Origin: Arthrobacter tumbae
GTDB taxonomy: Bacteria > Actinomycetota > Actinomycetes > Actinomycetales > Micrococcaceae
DNA: 64,000 nucleotides
Direction: 5' to 3'
Assembly (NCBI RefSeq): GCF_016907495.1
Contig: NZ_JAFBCC010000001.1
Span: forward strand, 868,001-932,000
Positions within the stretch are counted from its first letter, which is position 1. The number at the start of each line of letters is the position of its first letter. The notes below the pieces were generated by a model. That model saw only the letters and a program-made list of their open reading frames with translations. It ran no database searches and was not told the origin of the DNA. The translations under genes and the position numbers were made by a program. This document shows, piece after piece, positions 18,480-27,362 of the stretch.

Positions 18480-20468
18480 ATGGAGGCCATGGGGAAAACC
18501 AATATCATGTCTGTCCTGACCGTTGCCGCATTGGCGCTGACTCTGACCTCTTGCTCTCAGGATGGTCCTACCGCTGAAGATGCGGCCACACGTCTCGCCG
18601 AGGGACTGACCACCGGGGACCTGAGCGGCGTTGCTTTTGCTGCCGTTTCCGCAGAGGACGCCGCCGCGCAGCTCGAAGAGGTTACCGCCGGTCTCGACCC
18701 GGCCTCACCGACGGTGTCCGTTGCCGGCGTGGAATCGACGGGGGAAGACACAGCGACGGCCCAGCTCAATCACGTCTGGGATCTCGATGACAGTGACATG
18801 GATTGGACCTACACCACCACCGCGGAGCTGACCCTGGTCGACGACGAATGGCAGGTCGGCTGGGACCCTTCCCTCGCTGTTGACGGCCTCAGCGCGGAGG
18901 CCTCGCTCGCGGTCTCCCGCACTCCGGCCGAACGCGCGGAAGTCCTCGGTGCAGAGAGCGAAGTCCTGGTCACCGAGCGTCCGGTCATCCGGGTGGGCAT
19001 CGACAAGACGCGTATTGAGGCCTCCGGGCTTGAATCATCCTCCGCCGCGCTGGCCGAACTCGTGGGCCTTGACCCTGCGGCCTACACAGAGCAGGTCCTG
19101 GGCGCCGGCGAGCAGGCCTTCGTCGAAGCGATCGTCCTGCGTGACAACGAGGACCGCCCTGTCTCTGACGAAGAAATTGATGCCATCGCCGGAGCCTCCG
19201 GCATCCCGGACACCATGTCACTGGCCCCTACCCGCACCTTTGCCCGTGAGCTGCTGGGATCGGTTGGCCCGGTGACCGCTGAGCTGGTGGCGCAGTCCGA
19301 AGGTCGCCTTGAACCCGGTGACGTTGCCGGGCTGTCAGGTCTCCAACTGCAGTATGACGAGCAGCTCGGCGGGACCCCCGGAATGGTCATCGAAGCCGTG
19401 ACAGGGGAGGGTGAAACACGCACCAGCGAAGTGCTCTTCGAGAAGGCGCCGGTTCCCGGCGAGCCGCTCGAACTCACCCTTGATCCCGCACTGCAGACGC
19501 TGGCGGAGAACGTGCTCGCCGAAGAACCCTCGGCGTCCTCGATCGTGGCCATCCGACCATCAACCGGTGAGATCCTGACCGTCGCGAACGGCCCCGGCAG
19601 CGAGGGTCTGCAGACCGCACTGCTTGGCCAGTATCCGCCCGGATCCACCTTCAAGGTGGCTACGTCGCTCGCCCTGCTCAAGAACGGCTTCACGCCGGAG
19701 ACCACCACCAGCTGCCCCGAGGAGCTGGTGGTCGAAGGGCGTGCGTTCAACAACGTACCGGGGTATCCCGCGCAGTTCACCGGGGAGATACCGCTCCTGC
19801 AAGCCGTTGCGCAGTCCTGCAACACCGGCTTCATCTCCCAGCGCGAGGTCATCTCCCAGGAAGCGCTGGCCTCGGCCGCTGCGGATCTGGGCATTGGAAT
19901 CGACGTTTCCATCGGTACTCCCGGGTTCTTCGGTTCGGTACCGACGGAGGCGGACGGCACTGCTCATGCAGCATCGATGATCGGGCAGGGCGAGGTCCTG
20001 GTCTCTCCGCTGTCCCTGGCCATCATGGCTGCATCGGTTGGCGCTGGGGAACGGGTGGCGCCCACGCTCCTGGCCGGGAACACAGCGCCGGAGGAGGCGC
20101 CGTCGTCATCGGCTTCCGCTGAGCCCTCAACTGAACAGACAGCAGAAGCTGAGGATACAGAAACCGGGACACAGGAAGCGCCGGCCCCAAGCAACCTGAC
20201 TGCTGATCAGGCGGCAGATCTTCGGGAGATGATGGGCGCCGTCGTTACCGTGGGAGGTGCGCAGCTGCTCGCGGACATCCCGGGCGAACCCGTCCTCGCC
20301 AAAACCGGTACCGCCGAGTTCGGCACGGAGGATCCGCCCCGCACGCACGCCTGGGTAGTGGCCCTGCAGGGTGATCTCGCGGTCGCCGTCTTTGTGGAGG
20401 AGGGTGAACGCGGTTCCATCTCCGGTGGCCCCCTGATGGAGGACTTCCTCCGCGGGGCCGGTCAGTAG
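18480..20468 (+). CDS. Penicillin-binding transpeptidase lipoprotein with MecA-type N-terminal domain
   Basis: This 662-residue protein has a lipoprotein signal ending in LTLTSC (Cys25), an NTF2-like MecA_N domain (about 30-150), a PBP dimer-type middle domain and a transpeptidase domain. The active site motifs are Ser389-T-F-Lys392, Ser446-C-Asn448 and Lys608-T-G. It should crosslink peptidoglycan outside the membrane as a class B PBP. A Ser/Thr/Glu-rich insert (about residues 542-570) interrupts the domain between SxN and KTG. Starts at 18489 or 18507 are also possible; GGAGG precedes 18489 by only 2 nt. Confidence 0.93.
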   Translation: MEAMGKTNIMSVLTVAALALTLTSCSQDGPTAEDAATRLAEGLTTGDLSGVAFAAVSAEDAAAQLEEVTAGLDPASPTVSVAGVESTGEDTATAQLNHVWDLDDSDMDWTYTTTAELTLVDDEWQVGWDPSLAVDGLSAEASLAVSRTPAERAEVLGAESEVLVTERPVIRVGIDKTRIEASGLESSSAALAELVGLDPAAYTEQVLGAGEQAFVEAIVLRDNEDRPVSDEEIDAIAGASGIPDTMSLAPTRTFARELLGSVGPVTAELVAQSEGRLEPGDVAGLSGLQLQYDEQLGGTPGMVIEAVTGEGETRTSEVLFEKAPVPGEPLELTLDPALQTLAENVLAEEPSASSIVAIRPSTGEILTVANGPGSEGLQTALLGQYPPGSTFKVATSLALLKNGFTPETTTSCPEELVVEGRAFNNVPGYPAQFTGEIPLLQAVAQSCNTGFISQREVISQEALASAAADLGIGIDVSIGTPGFFGSVPTEADGTAHAASMIGQGEVLVSPLSLAIMAASVGAGERVAPTLLAGNTAPEEAPSSSASAEPSTEQTAEAEDTETGTQEAPAPSNLTADQAADLREMMGAVVTVGGAQLLADIPGEPVLAKTGTAEFGTEDPPRTHAWVVALQGDLAVAVFVEEGERGSISGGPLMEDFLRGAGQ

Positions 20469-20508
20469 ACCCGGACTGCTAGCGCAACTGCTGCGGGAAC
20501 CGGGAGCA

Positions 20509-20557
20509 GAAACGACTCTGCCCACCAGCTGTTCAGCTCGGTGGGCAGAGTCGTTTC
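20509..20557. terminator. Bidirectional terminator
   Basis: A perfect 18-bp stem (20509-20526 with 20540-20557, core ACGACTCTGCCCACC) with a 13-nt loop lies between the convergent PBP and helicase genes. A-rich and T-rich ends on each side allow use on both strands. Confidence 0.85.
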
Positions 20558-20568
20558 AAGCGTGTTGC

Positions 20569-22230
20569 TTAGCGGCCGCGGCGCTCGTTCGACGCCGGGG
20601 CGCCTGCCCTGCGTGGGCCGGACCCGCGGGTGCCGGCGGGACGGCCCGACGACGACGGTGCCGAGGGACGCTGTCCGGAGCTGCGCTGACCCGAGCCGGG
20701 CTGGCCCTTGCCCTGCGCGCCGCGTGTGCTTGAGGTGCTGTAAGCAGCAACGTCGCCCGAACCTGCCGGGCGGGCGCGGCGCGTGCGGTTTCCGCCGGCT
20801 GCTGCACCCTCACCGGTACGACGACGCTCGCCTTCGGTACCGAAACGCGCTGCCTGCGGCTGGTCCTTGCGGCGCTCTGCACGGTTGCCCTGCGGGTCCG
20901 CTGCGACGCGACCGCGTCCACCGCGGCCGCCACGTCCGCCTGCGGCGGGGGCTGCACGCCGGTTTCGCTTGCGCTCGGCGTTCGCTCCGGTCGAGGAGCC
21001 TGCGCCGCGCGGGGTCTCGCGCTGGGCAAGAAGCGCCGCCCGGGTGCGTGGGTCGACCTTCTCTGCAACATCGCCGATGAGCTTGCCCACGAGCGGGGAG
21101 GTCGCGGAGACGTTCTCGAACCCGACGCTCACACCCGCCGCCTTCATGAGCTTCTGCACCTCACCCTTCTGCTCGGGCAGCGTGATGGTTACGACGGTGC
21201 CGTCGGATCCAGCGCGTGCGGTACGGCCGGAGCGGTGCAGGTACGCCTTGTGCTCCGTGGGCGGATCAACGTGGACCACGAGCTCGACGTCATCCACGTG
21301 GACGCCGCGGGCTGCGACGTCGGTGGCAACGAGAACCCGGACGTCTCCGGTGGAGAACTCGGCAAGGTTGCGGTCACGCGCATTCTGGGACAGGTTGCCG
21401 TGCAGATCGACAGCGGGGATGCCGGCGTCGGTCAGGGTCTTGGCAAGCTTGCGTGCGTGGTGCTTGGTGCGCATGAAGAGCACGCGCTTGCCCTTGCCGG
21501 AAGCGAGCTGCACGATGAGCTGCTTCTTCTGGGTCTGGTCGCCGATCAGCAGCACGTGGTGCTCCATCGTGGTGACCGAAGCCTGCGTGGTGTCCACGGA
21601 GTGCGTCAACGGGTTGGAGAGGTAGCGCTGCACGACCTTGTCCACGCCGTTGTCCAGCGTGGCCGAGAACAGCATGCGCTGGCCCTCGGTGGGCGTGGTG
21701 TCGAGGATCCGCTTGACGACGGGAAGGAAGCCGAGGTCAGCCATGTGGTCGGCCTCGTCGAGCACGGTGATTTCGACCGACTCGAGCGTGACCAGCTTCT
21801 GGCGCATTAGGTCTTCGAGCCGGCCGGGGCAGGCAATGACGATGTCGACGCCGGCACGCAGCGCCTTCTCCTGGCGTGCCTGGGACACGCCGCCGTAGAT
21901 GACGGTGGTGTTCAGGCCCAGCTCGCCGGCAAGGGGCTCAACGGTGGCGTTGATCTGCGTGGCGAGTTCCCGGGTGGGAGCAAGAATAAGCGCCAGCGGG
22001 CGTCCGGGCTTGCGGCGGTAAGCTGCCTCGCGTTCGGCCAGGCGTGAGACCATCGGCAGCGCGAACGCCAGGGTCTTACCCGAGCCGGTGCGGCCGCGGC
22101 CGAGAACATCCCGACCCGCGAGGGTGTCGGGGAGGGTCTTGACCTGAATGGGGAACGGTTCGGTGATTCCCTGCTCGGTGAGGGAACGGACCAGCGCTGT
22201 GGGCACGCCAAGCGCAGCAAAGGTAGTCAT
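20569..22230 (-). CDS. DEAD-box RNA helicase
   Basis: This 553-residue protein has the Q motif (GITEPFPIQVKTLP), motif I GRGRTGSGKT, motif II DEAD (VLDEADHMADLG), SAT (FSATL) and the C-terminal motifs ATDVAARGVHVDDVELV and HRSGRTARAG. After residue about 390 comes a long Arg/Gly/Ala-rich tail, typical of RNA-binding cold-adaptation helicases. The ATG at 22230 was chosen because family homology starts with MTTFAALGVP; a longer frame starts at 22314. It is probably active in ribosome assembly or mRNA turnover, though this is inferred. Confidence 0.94.
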   Translation of the reverse strand: MTTFAALGVPTALVRSLTEQGITEPFPIQVKTLPDTLAGRDVLGRGRTGSGKTLAFALPMVSRLAEREAAYRRKPGRPLALILAPTRELATQINATVEPLAGELGLNTTVIYGGVSQARQEKALRAGVDIVIACPGRLEDLMRQKLVTLESVEITVLDEADHMADLGFLPVVKRILDTTPTEGQRMLFSATLDNGVDKVVQRYLSNPLTHSVDTTQASVTTMEHHVLLIGDQTQKKQLIVQLASGKGKRVLFMRTKHHARKLAKTLTDAGIPAVDLHGNLSQNARDRNLAEFSTGDVRVLVATDVAARGVHVDDVELVVHVDPPTEHKAYLHRSGRTARAGSDGTVVTITLPEQKGEVQKLMKAAGVSVGFENVSATSPLVGKLIGDVAEKVDPRTRAALLAQRETPRGAGSSTGANAERKRNRRAAPAAGGRGGRGGRGRVAADPQGNRAERRKDQPQAARFGTEGERRRTGEGAAAGGNRTRRARPAGSGDVAAYSTSSTRGAQGKGQPGSGQRSSGQRPSAPSSSGRPAGTRGSGPRRAGAPASNERRGR

Positions 22231-22549
22231 GTAAAGTACACGAACTTTCTTCTCATCTTCCCTGCGCACCGGTTGGTGCCCAGAGTCCGCCGAAGGAAAG
22301 TCAGACAGTGTCAACCGCTCTCACGATTTTGGGAGATAGCGCGGGACAAAAGAATGCGTTCATCGACGCAGGCTGCGGCTGAAGGAACCCGAAAATCTCC
22401 GGGAACAAGCTCCAGGTACCGCAAGCAAGTGGGTCAAGTCTATCAGTGGTCCGGTTGCGCTCCTGACGGCGGTTGGTGAGGATGGGGTCTGTGTGAGCAA
22501 GCCCACCATGCCCGCCCCACCGAAAACCTCACCACCTCCAGGAGGAACC
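22231..22549. other. 319-bp intergenic region between divergent helicase and amidohydrolase genes
   Basis: No gene is visible. On the minus strand a TTGACA lies near 22308 and could be a -35 for the helicase, giving a long 5' leader as is common for such helicases. Nothing else structured was seen. Confidence 0.5.
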
Positions 22550-23779
22550 TTGCCTACCGCCGCCGCAATCCGCGCCCATGCTGCAGACCTTTCCGGGGAG
22601 GTGACGCAGTTGCGCCACCGGCTGCATCAGGAGCCGGAGATCGGGCTGCACCTCCCGCGGACGCAGGAAAAGGTGCTGGAAGCGCTCGATGGGCTCCCCT
22701 ACGAGGTGAGCATCGGCAAGGATACGACGTCGGTGACAGCCGTGCTGCGCGGAACGGCGCCGTCGTCGGCCTCCCGGAAGCCGGTGGTGCTGCTGCGCGG
22801 TGACATGGATGCGCTTCCGGTACAGGAGCAGACCGGTGCGCCCTACGCGTCCCACATCGATGGCGCGATGCACGCCTGTGGACACGACCTGCATACCGCA
22901 ATGCTCGCCGGAGCCGCGCGGATCCTTGCCGACCGGCGTGACCAACTGGCCGGCGACGTCGTTCTGATGTTCCAGCCCGGCGAAGAAGGTTTCGACGGCG
23001 CGGGCGTGATGATCCGGGAGGGCGTTCTTGAGGCCGCCGGGCGACGGCCGGATGCGGCATACGGCATTCATGTGGTGTCCTCGCTGCTGCCGAACGGCCT
23101 CTTCGCCAGCAGGCCGGGCACGCTGATGTCAGCGTCGGATGGGCTGTACGTGACCGTCCACGGTGCCGGCGGTCACGGGTCAGCGCCCCACCGCGCGAAG
23201 GATCCCGTGACCGTTGCGGCGGAGATCGTGACCAGCCTCCAGACGATGATCACCCGCCAGTTCGACATGTTCGACCCAGCGGTACTCACTGTCGGTCTGC
23301 TGCACGCCGGAACCAAGCGCAACGTCATCCCCGAATCCGCACGCATCGAAGCGACGATCCGGACGTTCTCCGAGCAGAACCGGGAACTGATGCGCACGGC
23401 CATCCCCCGGCTCGTAAACGGCATCGCCGAGGCGCACGGTCTCCACGCGACGGTCGAGTATGAAACGGAGTACCCGCTGACCGTGACCGACGCGGGCGAA
23501 ACCTCGAACATCGAGAAGCACGTCCGCGACCTGTTCGGCGACGAGCGGTACACGCAGATGGTGAACCCGCTCAGCGGCTCCGAGGATTTCTCCCGCGTGC
23601 TTGCGGCCGTGCCCGGGAGCTTCGTCTTCCTGTCCGCGGTTCAACCCGGCGTGGACCCGGCAGGTACCGCGTTCAACCACTCTCCCTACGCGGCCTTCGA
23701 TGACAGCATCCTCGCTGACGGCACCGCGCTCTATGCGCAGCTGGCCATGGCGCGGATCGCCGAGTTGGCCGGCGCCTGA
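22550..23779 (+). CDS. M20 family amidohydrolase (amino-acid or indole-acetyl-amide hydrolase type)
   Basis: This protein of about 409 residues has the metal-binding motifs of the M20D group: VVLLRGDMDALPVQE, HACGHDLHTAMLAGAA, FQPGEEGFDGAG and GSEDFSRVL near the C-terminus. It should use two divalent metals to release an acyl group from an amino-acid amide. The TTG at 22550 has GGAGGA 3 nt upstream and gives the usual short N-terminus; a GTG at 22493 and an ATG at 22508 extend the frame with a Pro-rich stretch. Confidence 0.88.
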   Translation: MPTAAAIRAHAADLSGEVTQLRHRLHQEPEIGLHLPRTQEKVLEALDGLPYEVSIGKDTTSVTAVLRGTAPSSASRKPVVLLRGDMDALPVQEQTGAPYASHIDGAMHACGHDLHTAMLAGAARILADRRDQLAGDVVLMFQPGEEGFDGAGVMIREGVLEAAGRRPDAAYGIHVVSSLLPNGLFASRPGTLMSASDGLYVTVHGAGGHGSAPHRAKDPVTVAAEIVTSLQTMITRQFDMFDPAVLTVGLLHAGTKRNVIPESARIEATIRTFSEQNRELMRTAIPRLVNGIAEAHGLHATVEYETEYPLTVTDAGETSNIEKHVRDLFGDERYTQMVNPLSGSEDFSRVLAAVPGSFVFLSAVQPGVDPAGTAFNHSPYAAFDDSILADGTALYAQLAMARIAELAGA

Positions 23780-23837
23780 TCCAGCGGCACCATCCAGCAA
23801 CACCACCCAGCGGCACCGCCCGCTTTGCACGCCTCGC

Positions 23838-23843
23838 TACGCT
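23838..23843 (+). promoter_or_regulatory. -10 box TACGCT, leaderless-type
   Basis: TACGCT lies 7 nt before the trmB ATG at 23851, with no ribosome site between them. Confidence 0.6.
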
Positions 23844-23850
23844 TGTACCG

Positions 23851-24717
23851 ATGAGCACGCGCCCTGAACCCCAGCCCTTCTCCACCCAACCCGTCTCTTT
23901 CGTCCGCCGAGGCAACCGCCTCCAGGGCCGCCGTCGTGATGCCTGGGCTGAATTGTCTGAGGGCCTGGTGGTGGACGTGCCCCGCAACACTGCAGCGGAC
24001 ACGTCCGTGGACCCTGCCTGGGAGTACGACGCCGCTGCCTCCTTCGGGCGCGACGCCCCGCTGGTGGTGGAGGTCGGGTCAGGACTCGGTGAAGCGGTAG
24101 CGGCCGCCGCGACGGCCGATCCCGACCGCAATTTCCTCGCGCTCGAGGTGTACAAGCCGGGACTCGCCCAGACCCTGCTGCGTATCGATCAGGGCGGTCT
24201 CACGAATGTGCGCATTGCCCAGGTGAATGCGGCCGAGGCGCTGGCCACCATGATCCGCCCCGCCTCGGTTGCTGAACTGTGGGTCTTCTTTCCCGATCCC
24301 TGGCACAAGACCCGCCATCACAAGCGCCGGCTGGTCAAGGACTCCTTTCTTGCACTCGCCGGGCGCGTGCTGGCACCGGGCGGCATCCTGCGCCTCGCCA
24401 CCGACTGGTCTGACTACGCCGTGCAGATGCGCGCCTCCGCCGATGACTCACCTCTTTTCGAGAACCTGCACGACGGCGAGCGCGCCGGCTCCGACAGCCC
24501 GCTCACCTTGGTCTGGGCCAGCGGTGTGGAGCACGAGGTCGGCGGCACGCCCCGCCGGGAAGGGCGCGAACCAGCCGGGACGGCTTCGCGGAACGAGGGC
24601 GAAGACTCGATCGGTGGCTGGGCCCCCCGGTTCGACGGCCGCATCCTGACGAGCTTCGAGAACAAGGCTCACGACGCCGGCCGCTCGATCTTCGACCTGG
24701 CGTACCGCAGGGTTTAG
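23851..24717 (+). CDS. trmB: tRNA (guanine-46-N7)-methyltransferase
   Basis: This 288-residue SAM-dependent enzyme methylates G46 in the variable loop of tRNAs. The SAM-binding motif is VEVGSGLGEAVAAAA, and the family-specific active site is FFPDPWHKTRHHKRRLV with catalytic Asp. The C-terminal TSFENKAHDAGRSIFDLAYRR is typical. About 50 extra N-terminal residues and a roughly 30-residue insert near residue 220 are lineage features. It has a leaderless-type promoter. Confidence 0.96.
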   Translation: MSTRPEPQPFSTQPVSFVRRGNRLQGRRRDAWAELSEGLVVDVPRNTAADTSVDPAWEYDAAASFGRDAPLVVEVGSGLGEAVAAAATADPDRNFLALEVYKPGLAQTLLRIDQGGLTNVRIAQVNAAEALATMIRPASVAELWVFFPDPWHKTRHHKRRLVKDSFLALAGRVLAPGGILRLATDWSDYAVQMRASADDSPLFENLHDGERAGSDSPLTLVWASGVEHEVGGTPRREGREPAGTASRNEGEDSIGGWAPRFDGRILTSFENKAHDAGRSIFDLAYRRV

Positions 24718-24730
24718 TCAGCCGCGGACG

Positions 24731-24742
24731 GTCAGCGCTGAC
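24731..24742. repeat. 12-bp palindrome GTCAGCGCTGAC
   Basis: It is a perfect palindrome in the gap between the convergent trmB and DinB-like genes, within several CCGCGGAC repeats. No function can be assigned. Confidence 0.5.
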
Positions 24743-24847
24743 GGTAGGCCGCGGACGATTCCGTGCAGGTTCCACCCTAACCCGGCACCTACCGCGGCGT
24801 GTTCGGCTTCGACACGCACATCGGCGGCGCGAACCTGCGAGGAATCG

Positions 24848-25360
24848 TCAGCCGCGGACGTCGGAAAGGTGATGGACGACGTCGTGCAGTCCGTACTGGG
24901 CGAGGGTCTCGACGGTGAAACGCGAACCGTTGCTGCGCCGCCCCACCCGGTGCCAGTCCGGGACCGAGTCCAGCAGCGCTGTATAGGTCTCCCCCGCTGC
25001 CGCCAGCTCGTCGGCTACCCGGGCCGGATCCTCGTCGGCGTAGTTCTTCTCCCGGGCAGTGCGGTCCTGGTCCCAGTTCTCGAAGATCGGGTCTTCCTGC
25101 GCCAGCATCAGTTCCGTGCGCTCGGTGAACAGGACATAGACGTCCCGGACGTGCGCGGCATACTCAAGCGTTGACCAGGTGCCCTCATCCGGACGGTCCC
25201 GCACGTCAGCCCGACCGAGCGCTTCCCGCCACCGCGGCAGGTCCAGCCTGTGTTTTTCCGCGATGCTTCCCGACGGATAGTCCGCCGCATCGAAGCCGCA
25301 CTGCGGGCAGGGACGCTCCAGCACCCAGGTCCAGTCTTTGGTATCCGGTTCAATCGCCAT
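24848..25360 (-). CDS. DinB-like four-helix protein
   Basis: This 170-residue soluble protein resembles the DinB / mycothiol-dependent transferase superfamily. An N-terminal CPQC motif precedes helices with TWSTLEYAAHVRDVY and QYGLHDVVHHL, which carry His residues that bind metal in relatives. Substrate unknown; a bacillithiol/mycothiol-linked role is only a family guess. The start at 25360 fits homology, and a TACGCT box lies 7 nt upstream. The final CCGCGGAC stretch is repeated in the intergenic gap next to trmB. Confidence 0.82.
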   Translation of the reverse strand: MAIEPDTKDWTWVLERPCPQCGFDAADYPSGSIAEKHRLDLPRWREALGRADVRDRPDEGTWSTLEYAAHVRDVYVLFTERTELMLAQEDPIFENWDQDRTAREKNYADEDPARVADELAAAGETYTALLDSVPDWHRVGRRSNGSRFTVETLAQYGLHDVVHHLSDVRG

Positions 25361-25367
25361 GGAGGGA

Positions 25368-25373
25368 AGCGTA
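25368..25373 (-). promoter_or_regulatory. -10 box TACGCT, leaderless-type
   Basis: On the minus strand TACGCT lies 7 nt before the ATG at 25360. Confidence 0.55.
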
Positions 25374-25433
25374 TCCACACCTGACCCTTCGTCTGCATCC
25401 TGTGACGATGGATTTCGACCTGACCTCTTGCAG

Positions 25434-25462
25434 CAAACTGGTTTGTACTGCAAAGTAGTTTG
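25434..25462. promoter_or_regulatory. 29-bp interrupted palindrome, likely operator
   Basis: The site reads CAAACT-N2-TTTG-N5-CAAA-N2-AGTTTG, symmetric at all specified bases, and ends 1 nt before the start codon at 25464. The second gene of the operon encodes a winged-helix regulator, so autoregulation is the simplest reading. Confidence 0.7.
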
Positions 25463-25477
25463 TGTGAACTCACACAA
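25460..25477. promoter_or_regulatory. 18-bp palindrome over the start codon
   Basis: TTGTGTGA-AC-TCACACAA has perfect 8-bp arms and contains the GTG start of the membrane protein. It could be a second operator half or an mRNA hairpin that hides the start. Confidence 0.6.
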
Positions 25478-26138
25478 GAAGGTTCCCGACGGCTCCAACC
25501 GGTTCGACGACGAACGCCCCCTGGACCTGAACACCGCACTCAACGTGGTTTCGGCCGCAGAAAAGCGTGCCCGCCGGGAACTGCGCGGCAACGGTGCCTG
25601 GGTGTATCTCCTCTGGGCACTCACGTGGTTCCTTGGTTTCGGTACGCTCCACGGTTCCCGCAACGGCTGGATTCCCCTCGAACCCGAAACCGCGCTCACG
25701 CTCTTCGGCCTCCTCGTTGCCGCCGGTGTAGCGGTGACCATCGTGATCTTCGGCCGTCAAAGCCGCGGAATCCGTGGCCACTCATCCTTCACCGGCGGCT
25801 TCTATGCGCTCGCCTGGATCCTGGGGTTCATCGTGATGGGCGCACTGGGTGGCACGATCGGGATGGCAGTGGATGACTTCTGGCTCCGCGGCATGCTGAT
25901 CAACGGCATCGCCATCCTGATTGTCGGCCTGCTGTACATCACGGGCGGAACCACCTTCAACGACGTGGTGCAGGTCGTCATGGGCGTGTGGTTCCTCGTG
26001 GTGGACATCGCGTCGATCGTCGCCGGGCCGGAGCACTTCCTCACCGTGTTCTTCATCTTCGGCTCCGGCGGATTCTTTGTGGGCGCCGCTGTGCAGGCAT
26101 TGCGTCAGCGCCGGGGGCACTCGCATGCCCGAGCTTGA
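25464..26138 (+). CDS. Membrane protein with about six helices, first gene of an ABC-export operon
   Basis: This protein of about 224 residues has a charged N-terminal cytosolic stretch of about 45 residues, then six hydrophobic helices. No enzyme motif is visible. The GTG at 25464 was chosen because the frame upstream runs through the operator and the neighbouring gene. It overlaps the regulator gene by 14 nt and is therefore co-translated with it and with the ABC transporter. It may sense or assist the transporter; this is inference. Confidence 0.75.
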   Translation: MNSHKKVPDGSNRFDDERPLDLNTALNVVSAAEKRARRELRGNGAWVYLLWALTWFLGFGTLHGSRNGWIPLEPETALTLFGLLVAAGVAVTIVIFGRQSRGIRGHSSFTGGFYALAWILGFIVMGALGGTIGMAVDDFWLRGMLINGIAILIVGLLYITGGTTFNDVVQVVMGVWFLVVDIASIVAGPEHFLTVFFIFGSGGFFVGAAVQALRQRRGHSHARA

Positions 26139-26433
26139 CCCGGTCATCCATGCCGAGTCACGGCTACGGGCCATCACCACACTGAACGAAGTCGGCGAGC
26201 GCAACCGCATCGCCTTCACCAAGCTGCAGAAGATCCTCGACATGACCGCCGGTAACCTCTCAACCCACCTGCGCAAGCTTGAAGACGCCGGCTATATCAC
26301 CGTTTCCAAGACCATCGAGGGCCGCACACCGGCAACCTATGTGGCCATCACTCCGGCGGGAACCGCCGCCTACGCCGCCTACCGCCTGGCACTACACCAA
26401 CTCCTCACCACCGAACTTACGGAGAAATCATGA
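26125..26433 (+). CDS. Winged-helix transcriptional regulator (MarR/ArsR-like, HTH_27 type)
   Basis: This 102-residue protein is almost only a DNA-binding domain. Its helix-turn-helix lies in ERNRIAFTKLQKILDMTAGNLSTHLRKLEDAGYI and its wing in VSKTIEGRTPATYVAITPAG. It has no ligand domain and no metal cysteines. It overlaps both neighbours (14 nt upstream, ATGA downstream), which fits a local repressor of the operon acting on the palindromes at 25434-25477. Confidence 0.88.
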   Translation: MPELDPVIHAESRLRAITTLNEVGERNRIAFTKLQKILDMTAGNLSTHLRKLEDAGYITVSKTIEGRTPATYVAITPAGTAAYAAYRLALHQLLTTELTEKS

Positions 26434-27362
26434 CCTCACCAGCAACCCTCGCGCAGCGCCGGCAGGGTACGACGGCGCCGCTCGCCTCCGCGGAAGCTGT
26501 CACCAAATCCTTTGGCAAGACTGCTGCACTCACGGGAGTGAGCCTGCAGATCCATCCGGCTGAGTCTGTGGGGCTGCTGGGGCCGAACGGTGCCGGCAAG
26601 TCAACCCTCATCGGCCTGCTGTCAGGGCTCCGGCGTCCGGACTCGGGAACCGTCCGGCTTTTCGGAGATGACCCGTCCCATCCACGCACCCGCCTGCGGC
26701 TCGGCATCACTCCGCAGGCGACTGCTGTTCCGCAGAACCTGACCGTCCGTGAAGCCGTTCAGTTCGTCGCGGGGCACTACGCGCACCCGATTCCTGCCGC
26801 GCAGCTCCTGAAGGATTTCGGCCTCGTGGAGGCGGAACGGAAGCAGTGCGGCGGTCTGTCCGGCGGTCAGCAGCGGCGCCTGCTCGTAGCGCTGGCCCTT
26901 GTGGGAAGACCGGAGCTGGTCATCCTCGACGAACCGACCACCGGCCTGGATGTGGACGCGCGCGAGACCCTCTGGAGCCAGCTGCGCACCTACCGCAGTT
27001 CCGGCGGCACGCTGCTCATCACCAGCCACTACCTCGAGGAGATCCAAGCGCTCTCCAGCCGGGTGGTGGTCATCGACCGGGGAACAGTGATCGCTGACGG
27101 GACCGTGGATGACATCCGCAGCCGCGTGGCAGTCAGCAAGGTGTCCTTCGCAACGGATCTGCCGCCGTCGTCGTTCCTGTCCCTTCCCGGCACGGTGGAC
27201 GTCACGGTAGCTGACACCGGACGCACCACGGTGGTGACCCAGGACGCCGACGCCACGGTCCGCGAACTGGTTCACGGCGGGCTGGCGTTCGCGCAGCTTG
27301 AAGTCCATGGCGCCACCCTCGAAGAAGCCTTTCTTTCCCTCACCGCCAAGGAGAAGCAATGA
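26430..27362 (+). CDS. ABC transporter ATP-binding protein
   Basis: This 310-residue ATPase has Walker A GPNGAGKST, signature LSGGQQRRL, Walker B LVILDEPTTGLD and H-loop LITSHYLEEI. The 80-residue C-terminal extension after the nucleotide domain is typical of drug, lantibiotic or antibiotic efflux ABC-2 systems (DrrA/CcmA-like). It overlaps the regulator and the permease by 4 nt each. With the permease it should form a simple two-part exporter. Confidence 0.94.
   Translation: MTSPATLAQRRQGTTAPLASAEAVTKSFGKTAALTGVSLQIHPAESVGLLGPNGAGKSTLIGLLSGLRRPDSGTVRLFGDDPSHPRTRLRLGITPQATAVPQNLTVREAVQFVAGHYAHPIPAAQLLKDFGLVEAERKQCGGLSGGQQRRLLVALALVGRPELVILDEPTTGLDVDARETLWSQLRTYRSSGGTLLITSHYLEEIQALSSRVVVIDRGTVIADGTVDDIRSRVAVSKVSFATDLPPSSFLSLPGTVDVTVADTGRTTVVTQDADATVRELVHGGLAFAQLEVHGATLEEAFLSLTAKEKQ

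Noticed and set aside
24731..24742. 12-bp palindrome as a terminator
   Set aside because: The stem is too short without a loop and has no T run.
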